Assembly: GCA_021817185.1 (NCBI GenBank)
Contig: JAKAVU010000072.1
Coordinates: 1-10,685, forward strand
From: a bacterium
Lineage (GTDB): Bacteria > Chloroflexota > Dormibacteria > UBA8260 > Bog-877
DNA length: 10,685 nt
Direction: 5' to 3'
In this document: in pieces, positions 1 to 7,259 of the stretch
How the letters are laid out: each line of letters starts with the position of its first letter
Numbering within the stretch: the stretch's first letter is position 1
Notes under the pieces: model-generated
Database searches by the model: none
The model's input: the letters and a program-made list of their open reading frames with translations, nothing else
What the model was told of the DNA's origin: nothing
Program-made: the position numbers and the translations under genes

Positions 1-624
1 GCTCTTGACCTCCTCCCTCGCCGCCGAGCGCACGTCGGTCGCCTCGACCACCGCGCCCAGCCGGCGGGCGGTGGCGATCGCCTGCAGGCCTGCGACTCCA
101 GCGCCCATCACCATCACCCGGGCCGGTGCGATGGTGCCCGCCGCGGTCATCTGCAGCGGCAAAAGCTTGGGCAGCCTGGCGGCTCCCACCAGCACCGCCT
201 TGTAGCCTCCGATGGAGGCCTGGGAGGACAGGGCGTCCATGGCCTGGGCCCGGCTGATGCGGGGTATCAGCTCGAAGCTGAACGCCGTCACCCGCCGCGC
301 CGCCAGCGCCTGGAGCACCGGGGCTGGGGTCAGCGCGGGCAGGAAGCTGATCAAAACCGCCTCCTCCGGCAGCAGGCCCACCTCCGCCTCGGTGGGGGGC
401 TGGACCTTGCACACCAGCCTGGCCTCCCGGAGGCACTCGCCGAGGTCCTTGGCGACCTTCGCCCCCGCCCCCTCCAGCTCCGCGTCGGAAAAGCCCGGGC
501 CCTGCCCCGCCCCGGACTGCACGCAGACCTCGAGCCCCAGCGCCAAAAGGCGGGCCACGGAGTCGGGGCTGACTGCGGTGCGGAGCTCTCCGGCGACGGT
601 TTCGCGCGGAACGCTGAGCTTCAC
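1..624 (-). CDS. pntAA: NAD(P) transhydrogenase subunit alpha, N-terminal part (partial at left edge)
   Basis: This is the N-terminal 208 residues of the NAD(H)-binding alpha subunit of proton-translocating transhydrogenase, which moves hydride between NADH and NADP+ using the proton gradient. The reading frame stays open to base 1, so the C-terminal part lies outside the window. Family signatures are clear. The N-terminus reads MKLSVPRET, matching the usual start of PntA proteins. A PRISRAQAMD block sits near residues 121-130 and is followed by SSQASIGGYKAV. A Rossmann dinucleotide loop GAGVAG lies near 174-179, within the GTIAPARVMVMGAGVAG region, followed by the conserved EATDVRS stretch. 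I chose the GTG at 624 because the family N-terminus begins there and a TACCAT box lies 7 nt upstream; an in-frame ATG at 633 would add three residues (MPG). Alanine dehydrogenase shares this fold, but the SRAQ.MD..SSQA block favours PntA. It is divergent from the redox operon to its right. Confidence 0.9.
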   Translation of the reverse strand, partial: MKLSVPRETVAGELRTAVSPDSVARLLALGLEVCVQSGAGQGPGFSDAELEGAGAKVAKDLGECLREARLVCKVQPPTEAEVGLLPEEAVLISFLPALTPAPVLQALAARRVTAFSFELIPRISRAQAMDALSSQASIGGYKAVLVGAARLPKLLPLQMTAAGTIAPARVMVMGAGVAGLQAIATARRLGAVVEATDVRSAAREEVKS

Positions 625-631
625 GCCCGGC

Positions 632-637
632 ATGGTA
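632..637 (-). promoter_or_regulatory. putative -10 box for a leaderless pntAA transcript
   Basis: On the minus strand the hexamer TACCAT is followed by 7 nt and then the GTG that begins the family-typical MKLSVPRET N-terminus. A TANNNT box 5-7 nt before the start codon is the usual layout of a leaderless mRNA. There is no Shine-Dalgarno sequence before this gene, and no convincing -35 element is visible. The box overlaps the alternative ATG at 633, which would argue against that ATG being used. This is an inference from spacing only. Confidence 0.4.
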
Positions 638-886
638 GCGGACCGGAGCCACTCAGGAATGGGCGATTACCCGGGGATTCCTGGCGCTTCCCCGCGGAGC
701 GGCCGGCGTCTGGGGGTTCCGTCCCAATGCCCGCTGGGTGGAAACCTCTATGCAGAACGTCCCCTGCGGTTGCACAATCACCACCGTGGCAGCCCACGCG
801 ATCCCGAAGGTGCCCTGGTCTAACCGGTGTCTCTGCCCGCGCGGAATGGGTGCTGGTCCGCTCAGGGCTGACGTGGAGCAGCGACG
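638..886. other. divergent intergenic region between pntAA and the kor operon
   Basis: About 250 bp separate the two divergent transcription units. The sequence shows no credible gene: frames open across it continue as antisense or out-of-frame shadows of the flanking genes. I saw no strong sigma-70 pair on the plus strand. Some less GC-rich patches (around 740-780 and 815-830) are the likeliest promoter zone. The downstream gene has a ribosome binding site, so its mRNA should carry a leader that starts somewhere here. I could not recognise an operator palindrome or a riboswitch. Confidence 0.4.
875..878 (+). promoter_or_regulatory. ribosome binding site of the GltD-like gene
   Basis: GGAG lies 8 nt upstream of the GTG at 887. 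It is the only reasonable Shine-Dalgarno match near the start of this gene and supports the GTG start over internal alternatives. Confidence 0.5.
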
Positions 887-2713
887 GTGAGCCAGGATGG
901 CACCGGGCGCGCCGAGCCGCCGCCGCCCACCGACGTCGGCGATCCCAGCTACTACCACCGCGTGGTGGACTGCCAGTGGGCGTGTCCAGCCCACACCAAC
1001 GTCCCCGAGTACATCCGCCTGATCGGCCAGGGGCGCTACGGCGAGGCCTACCTGCTGAACCGCCAGTCCAACGTGTTCCCCGCGATTCTCGGGCGCACCT
1101 GCGACCGTCCGTGCGAGCCGGCATGCCGGCGCCAGCGGGTGGACGGCGAGCCCGTCGCCATCTGCCGCCTCAAGCGGGTGGCGGCCGATCTTCGAGGGGA
1201 TGTGTCCGCCGGCTTGCCGCGGGCCCCGGAGCACAAGAACGGCCGGCGGATCGGCTGCATTGGCGCTGGCCCCGCCTCGCTCACGGTCGCCAACGACCTC
1301 ATGCCGCTCGGCTACGAGGTGACCATCTTCGAGCGACACCGCCAACCCGGCGGGCTGATGCGGACCAACATCCCCGCCTTTCGGCTGCCGGCCGAGGTCC
1401 TGGAGGACGAGGTGGGGGTGATCCTGGACATGGGGGTCGACATTCGCTATGCGACCCCGGTCCACAGCCTGCGGCAGCTGCTGGGGGAGGGATTCGACGC
1501 CATCTTCATCGGCAGCGGCGCTCCTCGGGGGAAGGAGCTGGAGCTGCCCGGGCGCTGGGGCGACGACCCCGACGACCCGCACATCCACATCGGGATCGAT
1601 TGGTTGGAATCTATTGCCTTCGGCCACGTCAGCGCGGTCGGGGAGCGGGTCCTCATCATCGGGGTCGGCAACACCGCCATGGACTGCTGCCGTTCCTCGC
1701 TGCGCCTGGGCGGCCGCGACATCAAGGTGATGGCGCGCCGCCCGCGTCAATTCTTCAAGGCCTCCCCGTGGGAGTTGGAGGATGCTGAGGAGGAGGGGGT
1801 TCAGATCGTCGTCAACCACGCGCCCCGCCGCTTCGTGCGCGAGGGCGGACGGCTCGTCGGGGTGGAGTTCGACGTCGTCGAGTGGGACGAGCCGGCGGTG
1901 CACTCCCGGGTGCTGCGCCAGGTCACCCTGCCCTGCGACGACGTCATCCTGGCGATCGGGCAGGAGAACGCCTTCCCCTTCGTGGAGAGGGACCTGGGGC
2001 TGGAGTTCGGACCGGGGGAGGTGCCGGTGGTCAACCCGGTCACGATGGAATCGACCCTGTCTGGGGTCTTCATCGGGGGGGACGCCGCCTTCGGCGCCAA
2101 GAACATCATCTGGGCGGTGGAGCACGGGCACCAGGCCGCCATCTCCATCGACAACCACTGCCGGGGGGTGACGGTGGACGAGCGGCCCCCCGTCACCATG
2201 AACCTGCTCAGCCAGAAGATGGGACTGTCGCAGTGGAGCTACCACAACGACTACAACCCTGCGTCCCGCCAGCCCATGCGCCATCTGGAGCTTGAGCGGC
2301 GCTTCGCCGAACTCAATCTGGAGGTCGAGTTGGGCTTCAGCGCCGAGGCCACCGCCCGGGAGGTCCAGAGATGCCTGAACTGCGACGTCCAGACCGGGTT
2401 CGAGGCGCCGCTTTGCATCGAGTGCGACGCCTGTATCGACATCTGCCCGGTGCGCTGTCTGACCATCGTCGACGCGGCCGGGCTGGAGCCGGCGCAGCTG
2501 GGGCCGCTCCTCAGCACCCCTCCCACCAATCCGCAGCAGGCCCTCTTCATCTCTGAGCCGCTGCCGCAGACGGGCCGGGTGATGGTCAAGGACGAGAACC
2601 TCTGCGTGCACTGTGGGCTGTGCGCAGAGCGCTGCCCCACCGCAGCCTGGGACATGGTCAAGTTCGACCTCCAGATCCCCTACGCGGGGCGGGCCGGGAT
2701 CCCGATCTCGTGA
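887..2713 (+). CDS. GltD-like FAD/NAD(P)H oxidoreductase fused to a C-terminal 2[4Fe-4S] ferredoxin domain
   Basis: This 608-residue flavoprotein probably passes electrons between NAD(P)H and ferredoxin-type clusters for the KorAB enzyme encoded next to it. The N-terminus holds a cysteine-rich helical Fe-S region of the glutamate synthase beta-chain type: C29 and C33, then GRTCDRPCEPAC with C72, C76 and C80. The FAD Rossmann loop GAGPAS begins at G126. A second dinucleotide loop, GVGNTAMD, begins at G259 and is followed by basic ARRPR, as in NADPH-binding relatives. FIGGD ending at D399 is the C-terminal FAD contact. The ferredoxin-like tail carries C510/C513/C516/C520 in CIECDACIDICP and C573/C576/C579/C583 in CVHCGLCAERCP. 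There are extra cysteines at C496, C499 and C524. It is the first gene of a three-gene operon, and its TGA overlaps the korA GTG. No glutamate synthase large subunit is nearby, so a role in glutamate synthesis is unlikely. The electron partner and direction are inferred. Confidence 0.85.
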   Translation: MSQDGTGRAEPPPPTDVGDPSYYHRVVDCQWACPAHTNVPEYIRLIGQGRYGEAYLLNRQSNVFPAILGRTCDRPCEPACRRQRVDGEPVAICRLKRVAADLRGDVSAGLPRAPEHKNGRRIGCIGAGPASLTVANDLMPLGYEVTIFERHRQPGGLMRTNIPAFRLPAEVLEDEVGVILDMGVDIRYATPVHSLRQLLGEGFDAIFIGSGAPRGKELELPGRWGDDPDDPHIHIGIDWLESIAFGHVSAVGERVLIIGVGNTAMDCCRSSLRLGGRDIKVMARRPRQFFKASPWELEDAEEEGVQIVVNHAPRRFVREGGRLVGVEFDVVEWDEPAVHSRVLRQVTLPCDDVILAIGQENAFPFVERDLGLEFGPGEVPVVNPVTMESTLSGVFIGGDAAFGAKNIIWAVEHGHQAAISIDNHCRGVTVDERPPVTMNLLSQKMGLSQWSYHNDYNPASRQPMRHLELERRFAELNLEVELGFSAEATAREVQRCLNCDVQTGFEAPLCIECDACIDICPVRCLTIVDAAGLEPAQLGPLLSTPPTNPQQALFISEPLPQTGRVMVKDENLCVHCGLCAERCPTAAWDMVKFDLQIPYAGRAGIPIS

Positions 2714-4593
2714 AGCAGCGGATCCCGGTCGCCGGTGCGCTGACCGAACCCACCCTGTCGGCCGGCGGGCGGGTCCTTGGGAACCGGGTCAACGACTTCG
2801 CGATCAAGCTGGCCAACGTCAACGGGACCGGGTCCGCGACCGCCAACAGCCTGCTGATGCAGGCGATCTTCCGGATGGGGGTGCCGGTCTCGGGCAAGAA
2901 CCTGTTCCCCTCCAACATCCAGGGGCTGCCCACCTGGTACGAGATCAGGGTCAATGCCGCCGGCCACACCGCCCGCAGCCGCGAGTACGACCTCATGGTC
3001 GCCATGAACGGTCAGACCTACGCCTCGGACATCGCCGAGGTGCGCTCGTCCGGCTACGTGCTCTTCGACGACAGCTGGCCGCTGGACCAAGCGCTGCTCC
3101 GTCCCGATGTGAACTTCCTGGGGATCCCGCTGGCCCGGCTCTGCGCGGATCACTTCGGCGGCAGCCGTGAACGGATTCTCATGAAGAACATCGCCTACGC
3201 GGGGGCCGTGGCCGCGCTGCTGGCGATGGAGGTGGAGGTGCTGGCGGGGCTGCTGGAGGAGAGCTACGGCGGTCGGCCCCGGCTGCTGGAGGCGAATCGG
3301 CTCGCTGTGCAACTCGGGCATGACTACGCGACCGAGAACTTCGATTGCCCCCTGCCGTTCCACCTGGAGCGCGGGGACGGCACCGACGGCCTGATCTTGA
3401 TCGATGGCAACACCGCGGTCGCGCTGGGGGCCCTGTACGCGGGGGCGACGGTGGCGGGGTGGTACCCGATCACGCCGGCCACTTCGGTCATGGACAACTT
3501 CAGCCATCTCTGTGCCCGCTTCCGCCAGGAGCCGGACCCGAACGCGGGCCCGGGAGGCTCGCCGACCGCCAACAACTACCTGATCGTGCAGGCGGAGGAT
3601 GAGCTGGCCGCGCTCGGGGTCGTGATCGGGGCCTCCTGGGCGGGGGCCCGCGCCTTCACCTCCACCGCCGGCCCGGGGCTCTCCCTGATGAACGAGCTGC
3701 TGGGCCTGGCCTACTACACCGAGATCCCGGCGGTGGTGGTCGACGTCCAACGCGCCGGACCCTCCACCGGGATGCCGACCCGGGTTCAGCAGGCCGACAT
3801 CCTGATGGCCGCCTACGCATCCCACGGTGACACCAAGCACCTGCTGCTGTTCCCCGGGGACCCCGGGGAGTGCTTCGACTTCATGGTCCTGGCCTTCGAC
3901 CTGGCCGAGCGGTTTCAGACCCCGGTCCTGCTCCTCTCCGACCTGGACATCGGCATGAACGACTGGGCGGTGCCCCGGCTCACCTGGGACGACTCGTACC
4001 GGCCCGACCGGGGCCGGGTGCTGGGGCCGCGCGAATTGGATGCCGACCCGCACTTTCACCGCTACGACCAGGCCGATGAACTGGGGGTGACCCCCCGCAC
4101 CCTGCCCGGCGTCGACTCGCGCGGAGCCTACTTCGCCAGGGGATCAGGCCATGACCGCCTGGGGGGCTACACCGAGGCGGAGGGTGCCTACCAGGAGGTG
4201 GTCGACCGGTTGCTGCGTAAGCACCGGGCGGCCGCCGCCCACATGCCCCGTCCGGTGATCACGGCCTCCCCCCAAGCCGACGTGGGAATCGTGACCCTCG
4301 GCAGCTGTGGACCGGCGGTGCAGGAGGCGGTGGAGATCCTGGCGGACGCGGGCATAGGGGCTTCGTACATGCGGGTCCGGGGCTTTCCCTTCGGTTCGGA
4401 GGTGTCCGAGTTCTGCGAGCGCTACCCGGTCTGCTTTGTGGTCGAGCAGAACCGTGACGGCCAACTTAGGGCGCTGCTTGAGATCGAGGCCAAAGTCCCC
4501 GCCTCGCGGCTGCGCTCCGTGCTCATCTACGGGGGCCTGCCCCCCAGTGCGGACCAGGTGGTGGCGCAGATCCGAGAGCAGCTGGAGGGCTGA
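2710..4593 (+). CDS. korA: 2-oxoacid:ferredoxin oxidoreductase, gamma-alpha fusion subunit
   Basis: This subunit of a CoA-dependent 2-oxoacid oxidoreductase is 627 residues long, close to actinobacterial KorA. The enzyme converts a 2-oxoacid, probably 2-oxoglutarate, and CoA to acyl-CoA, CO2 and two low-potential electrons. Domains run gamma first (about 15-200), with the family-like stretches TANSLLMQAIFRMG and FPSNIQGLPTWYEIR. The alpha thiamine-diphosphate pyrimidine domain follows, from about 230. It carries YPITPATS at 252-259, the AEDELAALG stretch, and RAGPSTGMPTR at 348-358. A C-terminal domain from about 510 includes GSCGPAVQEA and ends with GGLPP. The GTG at 2710 forms a GTGA overlap with the preceding stop and gives a normal N-terminus. 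A longer frame reaching back to 2620 would overlap the ferredoxin tail by about 90 nt with unrelated sequence. It should act in the cytoplasm with KorB. Substrate is assigned by resemblance only; pyruvate or another 2-oxoacid is possible. Confidence 0.9.
   Translation: MKQRIPVAGALTEPTLSAGGRVLGNRVNDFAIKLANVNGTGSATANSLLMQAIFRMGVPVSGKNLFPSNIQGLPTWYEIRVNAAGHTARSREYDLMVAMNGQTYASDIAEVRSSGYVLFDDSWPLDQALLRPDVNFLGIPLARLCADHFGGSRERILMKNIAYAGAVAALLAMEVEVLAGLLEESYGGRPRLLEANRLAVQLGHDYATENFDCPLPFHLERGDGTDGLILIDGNTAVALGALYAGATVAGWYPITPATSVMDNFSHLCARFRQEPDPNAGPGGSPTANNYLIVQAEDELAALGVVIGASWAGARAFTSTAGPGLSLMNELLGLAYYTEIPAVVVDVQRAGPSTGMPTRVQQADILMAAYASHGDTKHLLLFPGDPGECFDFMVLAFDLAERFQTPVLLLSDLDIGMNDWAVPRLTWDDSYRPDRGRVLGPRELDADPHFHRYDQADELGVTPRTLPGVDSRGAYFARGSGHDRLGGYTEAEGAYQEVVDRLLRKHRAAAAHMPRPVITASPQADVGIVTLGSCGPAVQEAVEILADAGIGASYMRVRGFPFGSEVSEFCERYPVCFVVEQNRDGQLRALLEIEAKVPASRLRSVLIYGGLPPSADQVVAQIREQLEG
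4584..4589 (+). promoter_or_regulatory. ribosome binding site of korB
   Basis: GGAGGG lies inside the last codons of korA, 6 nt before the GTG at 4596. It gives a strong Shine-Dalgarno match and fits translational coupling of the two subunits, whose genes are separated by only 2 nt. Confidence 0.6.
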
Positions 4594-4595
4594 GG

Positions 4596-5651
4596 GTGCC
4601 ATCGATCACCAAACCATTGATTCCGTTGCTGCCGCTGGCGCGCAACGAGCTCGGGCTCACCCTTCAGGACTACCAGGGGGGGATGTCGACGCTCTGCGCC
4701 GGGTGTGGCCACGACTCCATCACCGCGGCCCTGATTCAGGCCTTCTTCGAACTATCGCTGCCGCCCCATCTGATCGCCAAGCTGAGCGGGATCGGCTGCT
4801 CCTCCAAGACCCCGGCCTACTTTGTCTCCGGCGCCCACGGCTTCAACTCCGTCCACGGCCGCATGGCCACGATCGCGACCGGTGCGGCCGCCGCCAACCG
4901 GGAGCTCATCCTGATCGGCGTCTCCGGGGACGGGGACTCCCTCTCGATCGGGCTGGGCAATCTGGCCCACGCCATCCGGCGCAACGTGAACATGGCCTAT
5001 CTCATTGAGAACAACGGGGTCTACGGGTTGACCAAGGGTCAGTTCTCGGCCTCTGCCGACGTGGGCTCGCGCTCCCGGCGCGGGGATCTCAACCGGTTGC
5101 CCCCGGTGGACCCGATCATGCTGGGGCTCAGCCTTGGGGCCACCTTCCTGGCCCGCGGGTTCTCCGGGGACAAGCGCCAGCTGGTGCCGATCCTGAAGGC
5201 GGCGGTGGCGCATCGGGGGTTCGCCCTGGTGGACGTCATCTCGCCCTGTGTGCAGTTCAACGACCACGAGGGCTCGACCAAGAGCTACCGGTACATGCGC
5301 GATCACGAGCTGAGGGAGATCGAGGCCGACTTCATCGGGCAGCATCAGGAGATCGTGGAGTCGCTGGTGCCGGACCGGGCTACCGAGGTCACCCTGCACG
5401 ACGGCGCCCGGGTCAAATTCCGGGCGGTTCCGGAGGGCTACGACCCCGCAGACCGGGGCGCGGTGGAAGCCTACCTGCGGGAACGCAGCCGCCACGGCGA
5501 GATCGCGACCGGGCTGCTGTTTTTGGACGAGTCCGCCCCGGAGATGCACGAGTTGGCGGGAACCTCCCGGACCCCCCTTGCCCAGCTGCCCTTTGCCAAG
5601 CTGTGTCCGGGCGCCGCTGAGCTGGACAACCTCCAGCGCCAGTTCCGCTAG
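4596..5651 (+). CDS. korB: 2-oxoacid:ferredoxin oxidoreductase, beta subunit
   Basis: This 351-residue protein binds the thiamine diphosphate of the KorAB enzyme and its single [4Fe-4S] cluster. The predicted cluster ligands are C34 and C37 in TLCAGCGHDS, C68 in GIGCSS, and C218 in ISPCVQFNDH. The thiamine diphosphate/Mg site is GDGDS at 111-115 through ENNGVYG at 138-144. HGRMATIATGAAAANR (87-102) and TKGQFSASAD (146-155) are further family blocks. Many relatives read KGQ.SPT at the last of these; this protein has Ala-Ser, then a basic SRSRRGD segment. It lies 2 nt after korA, so the two subunits should be made together. The electron acceptor would normally be ferredoxin; the ferredoxin domain encoded two genes upstream is the obvious local candidate. 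About 80 bp follow before otsA. Confidence 0.92.
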   Translation: MPSITKPLIPLLPLARNELGLTLQDYQGGMSTLCAGCGHDSITAALIQAFFELSLPPHLIAKLSGIGCSSKTPAYFVSGAHGFNSVHGRMATIATGAAAANRELILIGVSGDGDSLSIGLGNLAHAIRRNVNMAYLIENNGVYGLTKGQFSASADVGSRSRRGDLNRLPPVDPIMLGLSLGATFLARGFSGDKRQLVPILKAAVAHRGFALVDVISPCVQFNDHEGSTKSYRYMRDHELREIEADFIGQHQEIVESLVPDRATEVTLHDGARVKFRAVPEGYDPADRGAVEAYLRERSRHGEIATGLLFLDESAPEMHELAGTSRTPLAQLPFAKLCPGAAELDNLQRQFR

Positions 5652-5657
5652 TAACCG

Positions 5658-5671
5658 CCGCCCCGGGGCGG
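5658..5671. terminator. possible weak hairpin after korB
   Basis: A perfect 14-bp GC palindrome, CCGCCCCGGGGCGG, starts 6 nt past the korB stop. As RNA it could form a 5-bp stem with a CCGG loop. No T-run follows, so it does not look like a classical intrinsic terminator, and short GC palindromes are common in such GC-rich DNA. Confidence 0.2.
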
Positions 5672-5715
5672 AGTCCGGCGCGGGATCCGAAGCCCGGGCG
5701 TCGTCCAAGCTCCCG

Positions 5716-5721
5716 TAGCCT
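5716..5721 (+). promoter_or_regulatory. putative -10 box for a leaderless otsA transcript
   Basis: TAGCCT is followed by 5 nt and then the ATG at 5727. There is no Shine-Dalgarno sequence before that ATG. The spacing matches the leaderless pattern seen at other starts in this window. No clear -35 hexamer is visible, so the box may be fortuitous. Confidence 0.3.
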
Positions 5722-5726
5722 CACCC

Positions 5727-7259
5727 ATGAGCGGGGGCCGCTTTGTCATCCTATGCGGCATGCCCGGAATCGAACCGTACCTGCGGCGGATGCTGCAGGG
5801 GTGGCAGACGATCGTGGTCGCCAACCGCCCCCCCATCGACGTCCACCTGGAGGAGGGAAGGGTGGAGCGCATCACCAGAGGTGGTGGGGGGCTGGTGACC
5901 GCCATGGCCTCCCTGGCCCGCTCCAGCAACTCCACCTGGATCGGGGCCGCCCGCGGGGACGCCGATCGCGCCCTGATCAGGACCGCCGGCGCTGACGGCG
6001 TGGTCGAGGTGACGACCGAGGACCAGGAGAGCTTTCGGGTGGTCTTCGTGGAGTCCGACCCGGAGGCCTACGACCTCTACTACAACCAGATCAGCAATCC
6101 GCTCCTGTGGTTCATCCAGCACTATCTCTGGGACCTGGGCCGGGAGCCGATCCTGGACTCCGCCACGGGCCGGGCCTGGCGGGAGGGATACGTCCGGGTC
6201 AATCAGGACTTCGCCGACCAGGTGGTGAGGGTCGCCACCTCATCGCCGCTGCGCCCGCTGGTCATGACCCAGGACTATCACCTGTATCTCCTGCCGGCGA
6301 TGGTCAGAGCCCGGCTGCCCGAGGCGCGGCTCCAGCACTTCATCCACATCCCCTGGCCCACCCCTCAGTACTGGAAGGTCATCCCCCGGCACATGCGCGA
6401 CGGGATCCTGACGGGGCTGCTGGGGAACGACGTGGTGGGGCTGCAGACCAGCCTGGATGTGCGCAACTTCCTCATGACCTGTGAGGAGAACCTGGGGCTG
6501 GGGGTGGACCACCGCCAGCGGATCGTGTTCTACGAGGGCCGCTCGGTCTGGGTGCGCGCCTACCCGATCTCCATCGACATCGACGGGATGACCCAGATGG
6601 CGGCCAGCCCGGCGGTGAGGCGCGAGGAGGAGCTGATCGCCACCTGGCGCCCGGAGATGCTGATCCTGCGGGTCGACCGCACCGACCTCAGCAAGAACAT
6701 CGTGCGCGGCTTTCTGGCCTACGAGCGGCTGCTGGAGGCGCATCCGGAGCTGCGCGGCCGGGTGGTCTTCTGGGCCCTGCTGCAGCGCAGCCGGCAGAAC
6801 GTGGACGCATACCGGGCCTACCTGGGGGCGCTGGTGGCGGCCACCGCCCGCGTCAACCGCCGCTTTCAGTCCGGCAGCTGGCTGCCGATCCGGCTGGAGG
6901 TCGCCGACAACCTCCACCGGGCGGTGGCCGCCTACAAGAACTACGACGCTCTGCTGGTCAACCCCATCTACGACGGCATGAACCTGGTCGCCAAGGAGGG
7001 GGTGCTCTGCAACGAGCGCGACGGGGTCCTGGTCCTGAGCGAGAACGCCGGCAGCTACGAGGAGCTCGGCCCCCAGGCCCTGGGGATCAATCCCTTCGAC
7101 ATCGATCAGACCGCGGAGGCGCTCCATTCGGCGCTGACGATGGCCAAGCGATACCGTGGCAACCGCGCCCGCCAGCTCCGCCAGATCGTGAGGCGCAACG
7201 ACATCACGCGCTGGATCAGCGACCAGCTCCAGGACCTCAACGACCTGCTGGCGCAGTAG
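5727..7259 (+). CDS. otsA: trehalose-6-phosphate synthase (GT20)
   Basis: This enzyme joins glucose from UDP-glucose (or another NDP-glucose) to glucose 6-phosphate, giving trehalose 6-phosphate. It is 510 residues long, against about 470 for E. coli OtsA. The catalytic features known for the family are all present: VVANR with R34 early, a glycine loop RGGGGL at 51-56, DYHL at 183-186, and FIHIPWP with H207. The phosphate-binding pair R318 and K323 lies in RTDLSK, followed by the QRSRQNVDAY stretch. YDGMNLVAKE has D416 and E424, and SENAGSYEEL comes near the end. About 27 residues precede the conserved VVANR strand. Starts at 5760 or 5790 would shorten this extension; I kept 5727 because of the TAGCCT box. 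The gene ends inside the 3' end of otsB, which encodes the next enzyme of the pathway. The nucleotide-sugar donor cannot be read from the sequence. Confidence 0.92.
   Translation: MSGGRFVILCGMPGIEPYLRRMLQGWQTIVVANRPPIDVHLEEGRVERITRGGGGLVTAMASLARSSNSTWIGAARGDADRALIRTAGADGVVEVTTEDQESFRVVFVESDPEAYDLYYNQISNPLLWFIQHYLWDLGREPILDSATGRAWREGYVRVNQDFADQVVRVATSSPLRPLVMTQDYHLYLLPAMVRARLPEARLQHFIHIPWPTPQYWKVIPRHMRDGILTGLLGNDVVGLQTSLDVRNFLMTCEENLGLGVDHRQRIVFYEGRSVWVRAYPISIDIDGMTQMAASPAVRREEELIATWRPEMLILRVDRTDLSKNIVRGFLAYERLLEAHPELRGRVVFWALLQRSRQNVDAYRAYLGALVAATARVNRRFQSGSWLPIRLEVADNLHRAVAAYKNYDALLVNPIYDGMNLVAKEGVLCNERDGVLVLSENAGSYEELGPQALGINPFDIDQTAEALHSALTMAKRYRGNRARQLRQIVRRNDITRWISDQLQDLNDLLAQ

Noticed and set aside
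212..823. Open frames on the plus strand at 5-823
   Set aside because: They are out-of-frame shadows of the transhydrogenase gene, whose conserved motifs are on the minus strand.
653..2611. A 652-codon open frame on the minus strand, antisense to the GltD-like gene
   Set aside because: Its translation is low-complexity (rich in His, Arg, Pro, Asp and Val), with no recognisable family. The plus-strand frame shows flavin, NAD(P) and Fe-S motifs. Long antisense frames are expected at this GC content.
2620..2709. Extended korA start 30 codons upstream
   Set aside because: It would overlap the CVHCGLCAERCP cluster motif of the preceding gene and adds residues unlike any KorA N-terminus. The GTGA overlap at 2710 is a typical coupled start.
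887..2713. Glutamate synthase small subunit (gltD proper)
   Set aside because: There is no gltB neighbour, the C-terminal double ferredoxin tail is not part of GltD, and the operon links it to korAB instead.
2680..4059. A 459-codon open frame on the minus strand, antisense to korA
   Set aside because: It has the same low-complexity composition and no domains, while korA on the plus strand is conserved along its whole length.
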